NCBI GenBank assembly: GCA_900544065.1
Contig: UQTR01000032.1
Coordinates: 1-19,864 of the forward strand
Length of the DNA stretch: 19,864 nt
Origin: an uncultured Collinsella sp.
GTDB taxonomy: Bacteria > Actinomycetota > Coriobacteriia > Coriobacteriales > Coriobacteriaceae
Direction of reading: 5' to 3'
In this document: in pieces, positions 8,708-16,709 of the stretch
Numbering within the stretch: the stretch's first letter is position 1
How the letters are laid out: each line of letters begins with the position of its first letter
Translations under genes and position numbers: made by a program
The notes under the pieces: generated by a model
The model's database searches: none
What the model saw: only the letters and a program-made list of their open reading frames with translations
What the model was told of the DNA's origin: nothing

Positions 8708-8740
8708 AATGTGACAAAGGGACTGTCCCTTTGTCACATT
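8708..8740. repeat. Perfect 33-bp palindrome (GTGACAAAGGGAC type) abutting the peptidase stop codon
   Basis: AATGTGACAAAGGGAC 8708-8723, a single central T at 8724, then the exact reverse complement 8725-8740. It begins 2 bases beyond the end of the minus-strand gene that stops at 8743. Such a structure could form a very stable mRNA 3' hairpin. The GGGACTGT string is also found in the 1261-1282 arm (continuing two bases past it) and in the first loop of the 13654 array. Confidence 0.9.
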
Positions 8741-8742
8741 GG

Positions 8743-9831
8743 CTAGTCTAGGCGCGTCGGATCGTGGGGGTAGGCATTGAGAATCTCGACGCCGGTCTCG
8801 GTCACGAGGGCCAGGTCTTCGATGCGGACGCCGGTGCGGCCGGGTAGGTAGATGCCCGGCTCGATGGAGAACGTCATGCCCGGCTCTATGACCTGCTCGT
8901 TGACGAGCGAGACGTCGCCCGGCTCGTGGTCCTGTAAGCCGATCGAGTGGCCCAGGCGATGCGTAAAGTATTTGCCGTAGCCAGCGTCCTCAATCACGTC
9001 GCGTGCGGCACGGTCCAGGTCGCACATGCGCACGCCCGGTGCGATGAACGCCTCTGCGGCCTCGTTCGCGCGGCGCACGATGTCGTAGATGCGCGCCGTC
9101 TCCTCGTCGGGCTCGCCCCAAAAGAACGTGCGCGTCATGTCCGAGCAATAGTTGCGATGGCGACCGCCAATGTCGAACAACACCACGTCGCCACGCTTGA
9201 GCACGGTGTCGTCGGGCTCGTGGTGCGGGTCGCCGGCGTTGGCGCCAAAGCTCACGATGGGCGGAAAGCTAAAGCCGGCGCAATCATGCTTGCGGTAGAG
9301 GCCGAGCATCTGGTCGGCAATCTCGCGCTCGGTCACACCCTCGTGAACAAGCTTAATCGCGTCGGCCATTACGGCGTCATTGGTGGCCGAGGACACGCGC
9401 ATGAGCTCCTGCTCGGCAGCGTCCTTGTAGGTACGGGCAGCAGTCACGGCAAAGTCACCCAGGAAGAACTCGCTCGCGGCATGGCGCTCCATGAGGGGCA
9501 TCAAAAAGCCCGAGCGCATGACGGTATCGATGCCGAGCGGCTTGGTCGGATTGACTTCGCGCGCGATAGCATCGGCCACGACGTCGGTATCGGTGTGGTA
9601 GGCGACGCGGGCATTGTCGTATTCGGGCAGCTGATGCAGTGCGTTGACGAGAATCACCGGCTCGGTATCGCGCGCGAGCAACACGCCGCAAAAACGCTCG
9701 AACATATCGGCATAAAAGCCGGTCAGGTAGTAGATCGACCACGGGTCGTTTACGAGCAGCTGCGCGCCGGGGTGCTGAGCCTCGAGCGCATCGAGCACGC
9801 GCGCCACACGCTGGTCATCGACATGTGCCAT
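8743..9831 (-). CDS. M24-family Xaa-Pro peptidase (aminopeptidase P / prolidase-like)
   Basis: Cytoplasmic metallopeptidase expected to cleave peptides at Xaa-Pro bonds (pepP or pepQ type). The chosen start is ATG at 9831: a GAAAGGA Shine-Dalgarno lies about 7 bases upstream, whereas an earlier in-frame start at 9879 would add 16 residues in repeat-rich sequence. The 362-aa length is normal for the family. An N-terminal creatinase-like domain (about 1-130) precedes the pita-bread catalytic domain. All five metal ligands are identifiable: D220 (LFDIGG), D231 (SDMTRTF), H295 (HRLGHSIG), E324 (SIEPG) and E338 (RIEDL). The gene stands alone, with a terminator about 80 bases downstream (8633-8663). 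I cannot decide between aminopeptidase P and dipeptidase Q from sequence alone, so no symbol is given. Confidence 0.92.
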   Translation of the reverse strand: MAHVDDQRVARVLDALEAQHPGAQLLVNDPWSIYYLTGFYADMFERFCGVLLARDTEPVILVNALHQLPEYDNARVAYHTDTDVVADAIAREVNPTKPLGIDTVMRSGFLMPLMERHAASEFFLGDFAVTAARTYKDAAEQELMRVSSATNDAVMADAIKLVHEGVTEREIADQMLGLYRKHDCAGFSFPPIVSFGANAGDPHHEPDDTVLKRGDVVLFDIGGRHRNYCSDMTRTFFWGEPDEETARIYDIVRRANEAAEAFIAPGVRMCDLDRAARDVIEDAGYGKYFTHRLGHSIGLQDHEPGDVSLVNEQVIEPGMTFSIEPGIYLPGRTGVRIEDLALVTETGVEILNAYPHDPTRLD

Positions 9832-9872
9832 GAAACATCCTTTCGTTAGGGTGCCACCATGGTATCCCATGC

Positions 9873-9921
9873 CCGGCACATGGGGACGTTCCTTTTATGC
9901 CGGCACCTTGGGACACTCCTT
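9873..9921. repeat. Tandem direct repeat of a 22-bp GGGAC-containing sequence
   Basis: Copies at 9873-9894 and 9900-9921 both begin CCGGCAC and carry GGGAC and TCCTT; 18 of 22 positions match. They lie 42 bases and more upstream of the peptidase start codon, so they may sit within or just behind its promoter. No clear promoter could be read there. Confidence 0.6.
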
Positions 9922-9951
9922 GGCATGATTTTTCTGGGACGGCAGGCAAGA

Positions 9952-9985
9952 GTAGCCAAAAGAGCCCCGTCTCATATGAGCTGGT
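9952..9985. repeat. Direct repeat flanking the second 160-bp element, left copy
   Basis: The stretch GTAGCCAAAAGAGCCCCGTC and on to 9985 matches 10204-10238 over about 34 positions with one gap and a handful of substitutions; both copies contain GCCCCGTC and ATGAGCT. It directly precedes the left arm of the element at 9985, but the right copy is 59 bases beyond the element, so this is not a simple target-site duplication. Confidence 0.6.
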
Positions 9986-10144
9986 TTCAAAAGTATGGCG
10001 GATTACGGGGCTGGATAGGATTTGGCTGACCATGACCGAAATAGCAGGATTAAAACCGCAGGTAGACGGCTTGGTGAAAGTCGAAAATTGCCGTTGTGAT
10101 TGGGGATTCTCGATTGAGCCCCGTAAACCGGGGTAGTTTTGAAA
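9985..10144. repeat. 160-bp element with 28-bp imperfect inverted arms and the shared core (copy 2)
   Basis: Arms 9985-10012 and 10117-10144 are complementary at 23 of 28 positions, including an exact 10-bp pairing (TTACGGGGCT / AGCCCCGTAA). The core at 10052-10073 matches copy 1 at 21 of 22 positions, and the 29 bases ending in the shared AAAACC match at about 20 of 29. Size and core position equal copy 1 to within two bases, yet the arm sequences are largely different. The gap 9832-10237 between genes is filled by this element and smaller repeats; I see no gene in it. Confidence 0.7.
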
Positions 10145-10195
10145 TGGCGCAAATTCGATAGCAGCCGAGAGGGTACTTTTGCTACCGAAGGGAAG

Positions 10196-10238
10196 GGGAC
10201 GGGGTAGCTAAAAAGGGCCCCGTCCCAAATGAGCTACC
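10196..10238. repeat. Interleaved inverted repeats at the 3' end of the redox operon
   Basis: GGGACGGGG 10196-10204 pairs with CCCCGTCCC 10218-10226. GGTAGCT 10203-10209 pairs with AGCTACC 10232-10238. The two pairings interleave rather than nest, so they are mutually exclusive or form a pseudoknot. The last base is the first base of the TAG (complement) of the DUF1667 gene, so on the minus strand the structure begins at the stop codon. It also contains the right copy (10204-10238) of the direct repeat seen at 9952. Confidence 0.7.
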
Positions 10239-10636
10239 TAGGCTTGGCCGATGTCCATGCTGGCGATGAGGTTGATGTTGGTGTCTAGGAGGTTGGGGAG
10301 GATCACGCCGCCCATGCGGATGGGGGCGTTGACCACCACGCCGCGAATGAGGTCCATGGCCTGGGCATGGAGTTCCAGCGGGATGGCTTCGGCCGTGCAC
10401 ACGGGCAGCAGCGCCTCGTCACCGCCGGATACGGCCACGGTAGTGGTTAGCACGCGCATGGGGCAGGTGAGTTCCTGGTGCGCGAACGTATCGCCGCGCA
10501 GGCAGCTGTTGCCGGTCACGGATCGCACCTCTACCACGGCGCCGTCTGCGCTGCGCTCGACCTCCACGGTCAGAAGGCACTCGGATGGGCAGGTGGTGCA
10601 GTTGAACTGCAGCGTTTCGATCGCGTTCGTGCTCAT
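10238..10636 (-). CDS. DUF1667-family cysteine-rich protein, third gene of the redox operon
   Basis: 132 aa, starting at ATG 10636, whose GGAGG site lies inside the last codons of the upstream gene. The gap to that gene's stop is only 4 bases, indicating translational coupling. An in-frame extension to 10687 runs through the upstream gene and is not favoured. The N-terminus has C13-x2-C16-x3-C20, with further cysteines at C45 (GNSCLRG) and C58 (TCPMR). This fits a small metal- or Fe-S-binding subunit and the conserved DUF1667 pattern. DUF1667 genes are typically found beside a GlpA-like dehydrogenase and an NAD/FAD oxidoreductase, exactly the arrangement here. The biochemical role of the family is not established; an electron-transfer or assembly role is inference from context. 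Confidence 0.88.
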   Translation of the reverse strand: MSTNAIETLQFNCTTCPSECLLTVEVERSADGAVVEVRSVTGNSCLRGDTFAHQELTCPMRVLTTTVAVSGGDEALLPVCTAEAIPLELHAQAMDLIRGVVVNAPIRMGGVILPNLLDTNINLIASMDIGQA

Positions 10637-10640
10637 GGGC

Positions 10641-12002
10641 CTACGCCTCCTCGACGGGATCGACGGACAGGACAATCTCGCTGACACCCAGGTCGAGTGC
10701 GCGTTGAATCACCTTTGTCGGCAGCGGGAAGCTCTCCATTACGCTCGGTTTAAACGGGCGGACCTTGCCTGCAAACAGCTCCTCGTCGCCTGCCAGGATA
10801 CGTACGCGGGCGGCATCGACCGGTCGGCGTACGCGGAAGTTGAGCTTAGTGAGCCCGACGGTCGTAATGCGGCCCGGCAGTGCGTAGCCTGCGATGCCGG
10901 CGGGGGAGACCGTGAGCTGGCAACCCGTGCCCGCGGCGTTTGCCCCTGCGTCGCCGCCCAACGCCCACGCCGCCGCAGCCGCACCGGCACGCTCGGACTC
11001 GGTCGTCACATTATCGGCCAGGTCGTGCACGTGCAGCACGTTGCCGCAGGCAAATATGCCCGGTACACCCGTCTGCAGACTTTGGTCCACCACGGCGCCG
11101 CGCGTACGTGGGTCCAGCTCCACGCCCGCGGCAACCGAAAGCTCGTTCTCGGGAATCAGACCCACCGAAAGCAGCAGCGTGTCGCACGGAACAATGCGCT
11201 CGGTCCCCGGAATGGGTGCTAGATGCTCGTCGACCTGGCTTACCTCGACGGCCTCCACGCGATCGTGACCGATCACGCGCGTCACGGTGGTCGACAGATG
11301 CAGCGGAATGCCAAAGTCGTCCAGGCAGTTCTTGACGTTGCGGCGCAGGCCGTTGGCGTACGGCATGAGCTCGTACACGCCCTCGACCGAAATCCCCTCG
11401 AGCGTGCAGCGGCGCGCCATGATAAGCCCGATGTCACCCGAGCCCAAAATGACGGCACGCGAGCCGGGCTTGAGGTTTTCGATATTGATGTATCGCTGCG
11501 CCAGGCCCGCCGTAAACACGCCGGCGGGACGGCTGCCGGGGATCTTGATCTCGCTGCGCGTGCGCTCGCGGCACCCCATGGCAAGGACGACCGCGCGTCC
11601 GGTGAGCTGCAGCATGCCGGCGGGGCTCATGAGCGTGACGGTATGGACTGCGGTGGCTCCCGCACCCTCGCTCGAATCGATCCCAATCACCATGCTGTCC
11701 AAGAACAGCGCAATGTCGGTCGCGCGTACCTGATCGATAAAGCGCTGCGCGTACTCGGGACCGGTGAGCTCCTGCTTAAAGTGCGAAAGGCCAAAACCGG
11801 GGTGGATGCACTGGCGGAGGATTCCGCCCAGATGCTGCTCGCGCTCCACGATGGCCACGTGGGCGCCGGCCTTTTGCGCGGCAAGCGCAGCCGCCATGCC
11901 AGCAGGCCCGCCGCCGATGACGACCACGTCGAAGGCCTGCGTCGACACCGACGCTACAGCTCCGGCCTCCGCGCGTCCGTCGCGCATATCAAACGTTGCC
12001 AT
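10641..12002 (-). CDS. NAD(P)/FAD-dependent oxidoreductase, second gene of the redox operon
   Basis: 453 aa, pyridine-nucleotide-disulphide-oxidoreductase-like fold. The FAD-binding motif VVVIGGGPAGMAA lies at about 26-38, and a second dinucleotide motif ILGSGDIG at about 185-192 would bind NAD(P)H. The block LRQCIHPGFG (C65) is characteristic of the oxidoreductases paired with GlpA-like proteins, and GIFACGN near the C-terminus completes the FAD site. The ATG at 12002 follows the preceding gene's stop by one base, with AAGGGGG as ribosome site; the ATG six codons in is an alternative start. The likely role is passing electrons between a pyridine nucleotide and the neighbouring dehydrogenase. 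The extra residues before the FAD motif (about 25) are Ala/Glu-rich and probably a flexible lead-in. Confidence 0.9.
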   Translation of the reverse strand: MATFDMRDGRAEAGAVASVSTQAFDVVVIGGGPAGMAAALAAQKAGAHVAIVEREQHLGGILRQCIHPGFGLSHFKQELTGPEYAQRFIDQVRATDIALFLDSMVIGIDSSEGAGATAVHTVTLMSPAGMLQLTGRAVVLAMGCRERTRSEIKIPGSRPAGVFTAGLAQRYINIENLKPGSRAVILGSGDIGLIMARRCTLEGISVEGVYELMPYANGLRRNVKNCLDDFGIPLHLSTTVTRVIGHDRVEAVEVSQVDEHLAPIPGTERIVPCDTLLLSVGLIPENELSVAAGVELDPRTRGAVVDQSLQTGVPGIFACGNVLHVHDLADNVTTESERAGAAAAAWALGGDAGANAAGTGCQLTVSPAGIAGYALPGRITTVGLTKLNFRVRRPVDAARVRILAGDEELFAGKVRPFKPSVMESFPLPTKVIQRALDLGVSEIVLSVDPVEEA

Positions 12003-12003
12003 C

Positions 12004-13485
12004 CTAGCGCGCCCCCTTCAGCGGTCCCTCAACCAACCAAGATCCGGTATCCTCCAACAGCACCTCGCTGGGGTCGCAGCCCAGCTCGCGCGCGATGATC
12101 GCCACCACGCGGCTCTGGCAAAAGCCACTCTGGCACCGACCCATGCCGGCCCGGCAGCGGCGCTTGACGCCTTCGACCGAAACCGCGCCCGGTTGGCGTC
12201 GAATCGCGGCCACGATCTCGGCCTCGGGCACCGTCTCGCAGCGGCAGACGATCTGCCCCCACGCGGGGTCGGACTCGATGAGCTCTTCTTTGCGCGTAAG
12301 TGGCGCGCGGTCAAAGTCGTCGGGCGCGCGGCGAATCGGGTCCCAATCGTCCCGTTCGCGCAGGGGCACGCCGGCATCGCGCAACACCTGTTCCATACGC
12401 TCGGCAATGGCCGGCGCGCTCGCCGCACCCGGCGACTGAATGCCTGACGCTTGGAACAGCTCCGGCACCACGGCCGACTGCCCAATAAAGAAGTCGTTCG
12501 TTCCCTGAATGACCGGACGACCGCCGGCAAACGCGCGCACCACACGGCGCGTGTCCAGATCGGGCACCAGCTTGCGCGCGCCGCTCAGCAGCGCGTTCAC
12601 ATCGCTCGCATAGGTCTGCGTGTCGCCAGGCTCGCGCACCGCGGCCGTCGCGGTAATCACAGTGTTGCCGTGTACGGTGCCCGTGACGATAACGCCCTTG
12701 GAAACCGGCGTGGGAACGGGATAGAGCGGCATGAGCACTCGCGGCTCCTTGTCCAGCACCACAATGTTGCCCTGGCGCCAGACCATCTGAAACTCCTCGG
12801 CGCCCGCCATATGCGAGATGTCTGCGGCACCGTTGCCCGCGGCGTTAATCAGGTAACGGCAGCGCACGTCTCCGGCGGGCGTTACCAGCGTAAATCGCGC
12901 GCGGCCCTTGTCGTCGGCGGCAGCGCCCCCGTCAACGCCGCCGGCGACTTCAATCGCCTCCACCGGCGCGGAACGCATAAACGTCACGCCGTTGGCAACG
13001 GCGTTTTCCAGCGCGGCGATGGCCACTTCAAACGGGTCGACGTAACCGGTCGAAGGGCACCACAGCGCGCTCGTTGCCTCGGCGCTCGCGCGCGGTTCCA
13101 GCTCGTGGATGTGCTCGGGGCCGATAATCGACAGCTCGGGCACGCCGTTGGCAAGGCCGTTCTGGCGCAGCTTCTCCAGGTGAGCGCGGTCTTCATCGTT
13201 GAAGCCCAGTACCATCGACCCGGTGCGGCGGAACAAAAAGCCTAGCTCCTGGGCCCACGTGCCATATAGCTCGCAACCGCGGGCGTTGACCTGCGCCTTG
13301 ACCGTGCCCGGCGCCGGATCGTAGCCGGCGTGCACCAAGCCGCCGTTGGCCTTCGAGGCGCCCAGCGCGATATCGTTGGCAGCCTCGACCACGCAAATGG
13401 ACAGTTCAAATCGCGCGAGCTGCCGCGCGATGGCGCATCCGGTGATGCCCGCGCCGACAATCGCGATATCAAACGTTTCTGTCAC
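12004..13485 (-). CDS. GlpA-like FAD-dependent dehydrogenase with C-terminal BFD-type [2Fe-2S] domain
   Basis: 493 aa, first gene of a three-gene operon. It begins with GTG at 13485, four bases after GGGAGG. The N-terminal Rossmann motif is IAIVGAGITGCAIA (about 7-20), followed by the DAO-family body with SKANGGLVHAGYD near the flavin. The C-terminus carries C414-x-C416 and, after about 35 residues, GMGRC451QSGFC456, the usual cysteine set of a BFD-like [2Fe-2S] domain; C444 is an extra cysteine. The closest described activity is anaerobic glycerol-3-phosphate dehydrogenase, but related three-component flavoproteins oxidise other substrates such as hydroxyproline. No glycerol kinase or facilitator gene is in the window, so the substrate is unproven. 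Co-transcription with the next two genes is supported by 1-base and 4-base gaps. Confidence 0.88.
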   Translation of the reverse strand: MTETFDIAIVGAGITGCAIARQLARFELSICVVEAANDIALGASKANGGLVHAGYDPAPGTVKAQVNARGCELYGTWAQELGFLFRRTGSMVLGFNDEDRAHLEKLRQNGLANGVPELSIIGPEHIHELEPRASAEATSALWCPSTGYVDPFEVAIAALENAVANGVTFMRSAPVEAIEVAGGVDGGAAADDKGRARFTLVTPAGDVRCRYLINAAGNGAADISHMAGAEEFQMVWRQGNIVVLDKEPRVLMPLYPVPTPVSKGVIVTGTVHGNTVITATAAVREPGDTQTYASDVNALLSGARKLVPDLDTRRVVRAFAGGRPVIQGTNDFFIGQSAVVPELFQASGIQSPGAASAPAIAERMEQVLRDAGVPLRERDDWDPIRRAPDDFDRAPLTRKEELIESDPAWGQIVCRCETVPEAEIVAAIRRQPGAVSVEGVKRRCRAGMGRCQSGFCQSRVVAIIARELGCDPSEVLLEDTGSWLVEGPLKGAR

Positions 13486-13502
13486 AGTGCCTCCCAGACG
13501 AG

Positions 13503-13517
13503 TTGACAGGCCGTCAA
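13503..13517. promoter_or_regulatory. Possible operator dyad upstream of the redox operon
   Basis: TTGAC-AGGCC-GTCAA, two 5-bp inverted half-sites with a 5-bp spacer, lies 18 to 32 bases ahead of the GTG start of the dehydrogenase gene. No convincing -35/-10 pair for that gene could be read. Short dyads occur by chance, so this is a weak call. Confidence 0.3.
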
Positions 13518-13653
13518 TAAGACTATCCTACGGTCTGCATACCTCCAGCGCAGCGGCAATGCGGCGAACAGCCCCGCAACACCCGCCAACGGCAGACGAG
13601 GGGAGACCCGGCAACGTCGGCAACCTCGTATGCCACCTTCGGTGTCCGAGATT

Positions 13654-13953
13654 TGTCTCAATCTGTAACATCTGGGACTGTTTTTGCCGAGTTACTGTTA
13701 CAGATTAAGATATTCGGTGCGGACGGCTTTCTTTGTCTCAATCTGTAACAGTTAGCTGATGATTTGGGTTCTAGATGTTACAGATCAAGACGAACCTTCC
13801 GGCGGATTTTGAATGTCTCGATCTGTAACAGTTAGACGAGGGTTTGGGTCCCAGATGTTACAGATTGAGACGTTAGTCTGGCGGCCCCTCCGTTTGTCTC
13901 GATCTGCAACATCTAGACCCGGATTCCGCTCCCACCTGTTACAGATTGAGATG
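13654..13953. repeat. Tandem array of four hairpin units with 80-bp period
   Basis: Left arms of type TGTCTCAATCTGTAACA begin at 13654, 13734, 13814 and 13895. Right arms of type TGTTACAGATTGAGA begin at 13696, 13776, 13856 and 13937. Each pair encloses a loop of exactly 25 nt (13671-13695, 13751-13775, 13831-13855, 13912-13936). Units are separated by about 23-24 bp containing a GG-rich string resembling GGCGGA. Arm pairing is 13 to 15 of 17. Loops 2 and 3 start GTTAG and end AGA; loops 1 and 4 start TCT, as if inverted. The array fills most of the 566-bp gap between the divergent redox operon and the zinc-ribbon gene. In the rest of the gap (13486-13653) I see only the dyad at 13503. Confidence 0.9.
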
Positions 13954-14007
13954 TTTGTGTCCGCGCTAGCCCCGCCCCTAGCCGTGGTCCCATATAAACA
14001 AACCCCG

Positions 14008-14016
14008 TGGTAAACT
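14008..14016 (+). promoter_or_regulatory. Possible extended -10 promoter of the zinc-ribbon gene
   Basis: TGGTAAACT matches an extended -10 (TGn plus TAAACT), 36 bases ahead of the ATG at 14052. No good -35 is visible. Confidence 0.3.
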
Positions 14017-14051
14017 TGACCGGACTGTTAATAATCCGAAAGGTACCCGTA

Positions 14052-14483
14052 ATGTCCAAGTACATCTCCGAGCTCATGTCGCCGCAGCTTATGGGCGTCG
14101 TCTATGCCTTCGTTGGCTTTATCATCGCCCTGTATGTGCTGTCGGTCGTCTATGTGTTCATCGACGCTCGCCGCCGCGGCGCCAGCGCCTACGTGGCATG
14201 GGGCATCATCGCCCTCATCCCGTTTGTCGGCCTCATTGCCTACCTGGTCCTGCGCCCGCACTCCTACGCGTCCGATCGCGAGGAGCAGGAGCTGGACATG
14301 GCCCTGCGCGAGCGCCAACTTGCCCAGTACGGCACCTGCCCGCAGTGCGGCGCGCCCATCGAGAAGGACTTCGTTGTCTGCCCGGTGTGCGATACCCAGG
14401 TTCGCAACGTATGCCCCAGCTGCCATCGCCCGCTCGATGCGCACTGGAAGGTCTGCCCCTACTGCCGAACTCGCATCCAGTAA
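14052..14483 (+). CDS. Small membrane protein with two TM helices and a double zinc ribbon
   Basis: 143 aa. ATG 14052 is preceded by AAAGG eight bases upstream; an in-frame start at 14007 would add 15 residues without a ribosome site. Two hydrophobic segments (about 12-35 and 46-67), separated by the short basic loop DARRRGAS, resemble the N-terminal membrane part of PLDc_N-type proteins. A charged stretch (72-92) follows, then four CxxC knuckles: C96/C99, C110/C113, C121/C124 and C135/C138, enough for two zinc-ribbon sites facing the cytoplasm. No enzymatic domain is seen. Function is unknown; a regulatory or scaffold role is only a guess. It stands alone and is followed by a GC-rich hairpin at 14582. 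Confidence 0.85.
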   Translation: MSKYISELMSPQLMGVVYAFVGFIIALYVLSVVYVFIDARRRGASAYVAWGIIALIPFVGLIAYLVLRPHSYASDREEQELDMALRERQLAQYGTCPQCGAPIEKDFVVCPVCDTQVRNVCPSCHRPLDAHWKVCPYCRTRIQ

Positions 14484-14579
14484 CGCATCCATCGCCGGGC
14501 CGGCTGCAAGCAACGGGCGTGCTGCAAGCCACGCGCGCCCCGCAGCCCCGACCCCCACACGATGAAGCATGCGTAGAAA

Positions 14580-14619
14580 ATCGCCCGCCGTGCCATTAAG
14601 GTGCGGCGGGCGCTTGTAT
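14580..14619. terminator. GC-rich hairpin between the zinc-ribbon gene and thrS, probable terminator
   Basis: CGCCCGCCG 14582-14590 pairs with CGGCGGGCG 14604-14612. The plus-strand tail is CTTGTAT (few T's). On the minus strand the stem is followed by ATTTTC, so it could work in both directions. It ends at the -35 region of the thrS promoter. Confidence 0.6.
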
Positions 14620-14641
14620 ACCAAGGCAACCTGCCTATAAT
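14614..14641 (+). promoter_or_regulatory. thrS promoter
   Basis: TTGTAT 14614-14619 and a consensus TATAAT 14636-14641, with a 16-bp spacer. The predicted start of transcription is near 14648, giving a leader of about 60 bases. Confidence 0.65.
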
Positions 14642-14684
14642 GATGCAAGTTAAAACGCCGAGCGCATCGCACGCACTTGCATCA
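14641..14684 (+). promoter_or_regulatory. Inverted repeat overlapping the thrS promoter and leader
   Basis: TGATGCAAGT 14641-14650 and its exact reverse complement ACTTGCATCA 14675-14684, separated by 24 bases. The left arm starts on the last base of the -10 box, so much of it lies upstream of the predicted transcript start. That favours a DNA operator over an RNA hairpin, unless transcription starts earlier. No T-box signature is seen. Confidence 0.5.
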
Positions 14685-14710
14685 GGCATCCGAGAGGAGA
14701 AAACATACCC

Positions 14711-16474
<1,764 letters not shown>

Positions 16475-16496
16475 GGCAAGTAACACAACAATTAAC

Positions 16497-16532
16497 AAAG
16501 GCGACCGTCCACAAAGGGCGGTCGCCTTTTTT
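16497..16532 (+). terminator. thrS terminator 1
   Basis: AAAGGCGACCG pairs with CGGTCGCCTTT, with CC/GG closing an ACAAA loop, followed by a run of T's to 16532. Confidence 0.95.
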
Positions 16533-16546
16533 CATACGTAAATAAG

Positions 16547-16575
16547 AAAAGCCGCTGGTTGAGCGGCTTTTTTTG
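16547..16575 (+). terminator. Second, tandem terminator
   Basis: AAAAGCCGCT 16547-16556, a five-base loop (GGTTG, 16557-16561), then AGCGGC and a long T-run. Together with the first terminator it insulates the polysaccharide operon from thrS read-through. Confidence 0.9.
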
Positions 16576-16587
16576 TTGCACAAAAAG

Positions 16588-16709
16588 GTACAGGTTTTTG
16601 TAGAGGGGTATGGAGATGTATCTACTGGCAGTACAATTTGCGCAATCTGGGCAAACGCGGATTAATTGCTCGTATAATGTCGTCTGTCGAAAGATACAAA
16701 AACCTGTAC
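16588..16709. promoter_or_regulatory. Two inverted TACA-N6-TGTA sites flanking the antiterminator promoter
   Basis: GTACAGGTTTTTGTA 16588-16602 and its exact reverse complement 16695-16709, with 92 bases between. Each copy itself contains TACA-N6-TGTA, a repressor-like dyad. Start-to-start distance of the two dyads is 106 bp, about ten helical turns. The -10 box at 16673 lies between them. Confidence 0.5.
16673..16678 (+). promoter_or_regulatory. -10 box (TATAAT) of the polysaccharide operon
   Basis: Consensus TATAAT at 16673-16678, about 120 bases before the antiterminator start codon. No good -35 is found at 17 bp, which would suit an activator-dependent or otherwise regulated promoter. 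Confidence 0.45.

Noticed and set aside
9897..10136. Small plus-strand ORF of 79 codons between the peptidase and redox operon
   Set aside because: It lies across the 22-bp direct repeats and the 160-bp element and has no ribosome site; best explained as a chance frame in repeats.
9952..10238. Target-site duplication around the second 160-bp element
   Set aside because: The 34-bp direct repeats are not symmetrically placed (adjacent on the left, 59 bases away on the right) and are themselves hairpin-type repeats.
13654..13953. CRISPR array
   Set aside because: Repeats alternate in orientation and form local hairpins, spacers are not consistently flanked by same-strand repeats, and there are no cas genes.
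13346..14013. Small ORFs running into or inside the hairpin array (66 and 120 codons)
   Set aside because: The peptides repeat because the DNA does (LQIET, SICN phrases). One starts inside the dehydrogenase gene on the opposite strand. No ribosome sites.
14642..14710. T-box leader for thrS
   Set aside because: The leader is only about 60 bases long and lacks the T-box core (GGTGG near ACCGCG) and an antiterminator/terminator pair.
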